20,754 nucleotides of DNA. Source: Planctomycetota bacterium (GTDB lineage: Bacteria > Planctomycetota > Planctomycetia > Pirellulales > Lacipirellulaceae). Below, in pieces: positions 20,466-20,754 of the stretch (position 1 is its first letter; every line of letters starts with the position of its first letter). The position numbers and the translations under genes were made by a program. The stretch spans positions 1 to 20,754 of the forward strand of contig JAADIN010000151.1 of the NCBI GenBank assembly GCA_013151315.1, given 5' to 3'. The notes under the pieces were generated by a model. The model was given only the letters and a program-made list of their open reading frames with translations. It had not been told where the DNA came from and searched no databases.

Positions 20466-20754
20466 TGGAAAATCTTCTTGGGGGAAAGATAGGGTTCGTC
20501 AACTTGCCTTTGATAACAGGAGAACCAGCATTGTAAGAGCTAGCAGAGAGAATTGCAAAGTAAGGCAAAGAGGACACAGGGCGAATCAGAAATTCGTATT
20601 GGGTAACACTTCAGCCGTATGAAGTAGAATGGCCACAAAAAGACATGCTATCGAAATGAAAAAAAAGAGGAGTCTCTCGCAAAGGCGCGAAGGCGCAAAT
20701 CAAAAAATATTTTCTATTTCCAATTCTTTCCCCTCTGCATCGCTGCATAATTTC
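20466..20754. other. 289-bp region upstream of the PqaA-family gene, to the window end
   Basis: It should hold the leftward promoter of the PqaA-family gene; a TTGACG-like -35 is present on the minus strand near 20495-20500, but no matching -10 is seen. It contains ATTGCAAAGT at 20552-20561, the inner part of the MITE terminus found at 5285 and 18718, and an 8-base repeat tract at 20678-20699. No gene is convincing. Confidence 0.4.
20678..20699. repeat. Short tandem repeat CGCAAAGG / CGCGAAGG / CGCAAA
   Basis: Nearly three copies of an 8-base unit follow TCT and are followed by an AT-rich run. Tracts of this kind usually form one arm of a larger inverted repeat; the other arm may lie beyond the window end. 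It is similar in composition to the GCGAAA inverted repeat at 15657-15783. Confidence 0.55.

Noticed and set aside
1..20754. tRNA, rRNA, riboswitch, phage or toxin-antitoxin genes
   Set aside because: I looked for cloverleaf-like segments, conserved rRNA stretches, integrase or toxin-like frames and found none that could be supported.

Overview
The window looks like chromosomal DNA of a planctomycete, most likely order Pirellulales. This is an inference from gene content and repeats: small secreted proteins with a regulatory-like beta domain and an acid-tailed C-terminus, a PhoPQ-activated (PqaA) family protein, a neutral ceramidase, a DUF1570-like zinc protease, sparse Shine-Dalgarno sites, and intergenic DNA crowded with heptamer arrays and GCTAGC-centred palindromes. 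I see no rRNA, tRNA, CRISPR array, phage or transposase gene. Layout, left to right: 1-50 is the 5' end of a leftward gene. 215-1861 is a rightward three-gene set: a UPF0145/YbjQ protein, a membrane-anchored YbjQ-like protein, and a PrsW-type intramembrane protease that overlaps it by ATGA. 1869-6565 runs leftward: a CobW/G3E GTPase, then, after a 121-bp inserted element, an orphan NarL-type response regulator, a CbxX/CfxQ-type AAA+ ATPase with a C-terminal zinc ribbon, and a WecG/TagA/CpsF glycosyltransferase. Divergent from these is a DegT-type PLP aminotransferase (6661-7764), which converges on csrA (7879-8166, minus). 8528-11386 runs rightward: an M24 peptidase, a CpsB/YwqE-type PHP phosphatase, and a Tat-exported HExxH protease coupled to it. 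11841-13255 holds two paralogous small secreted proteins, each followed by a strong and similar intrinsic terminator. 13580-18562 runs rightward: neutral ceramidase, FAD amine-oxidase/desaturase, and a Cu/Zn-efflux-type permease with a C-terminal HMA domain. A leftward PqaA-family hydrolase (18750-20465) ends the coding part. Shared themes are inferred: surface polysaccharide work (WecG-like transferase, DegT enzyme, YwqE-like phosphatase), envelope and exported hydrolases (PrsW, zinc protease, ceramidase, PqaA), metal handling (CobW, HMA permease), and regulation (response regulator, CsrA). No complete pathway is present. The most striking non-coding feature is a set of short mobile-looking elements. 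One at 18569-18733 has 16-bp terminal inverted repeats (13 of 16 matching) abutted exactly by 13-bp perfect direct repeats, and it overlaps the stop region of the permease gene. A second, at 5285-5405, has the same terminus but a different core. Separately, arrays of a 7-bp unit (AATGCGG / AATTCGG / ATTGCGG) sit at the ends of many genes and appear to supply coding sequence to the tails of CsrA and the M24 peptidase and to the head of the zinc protease.
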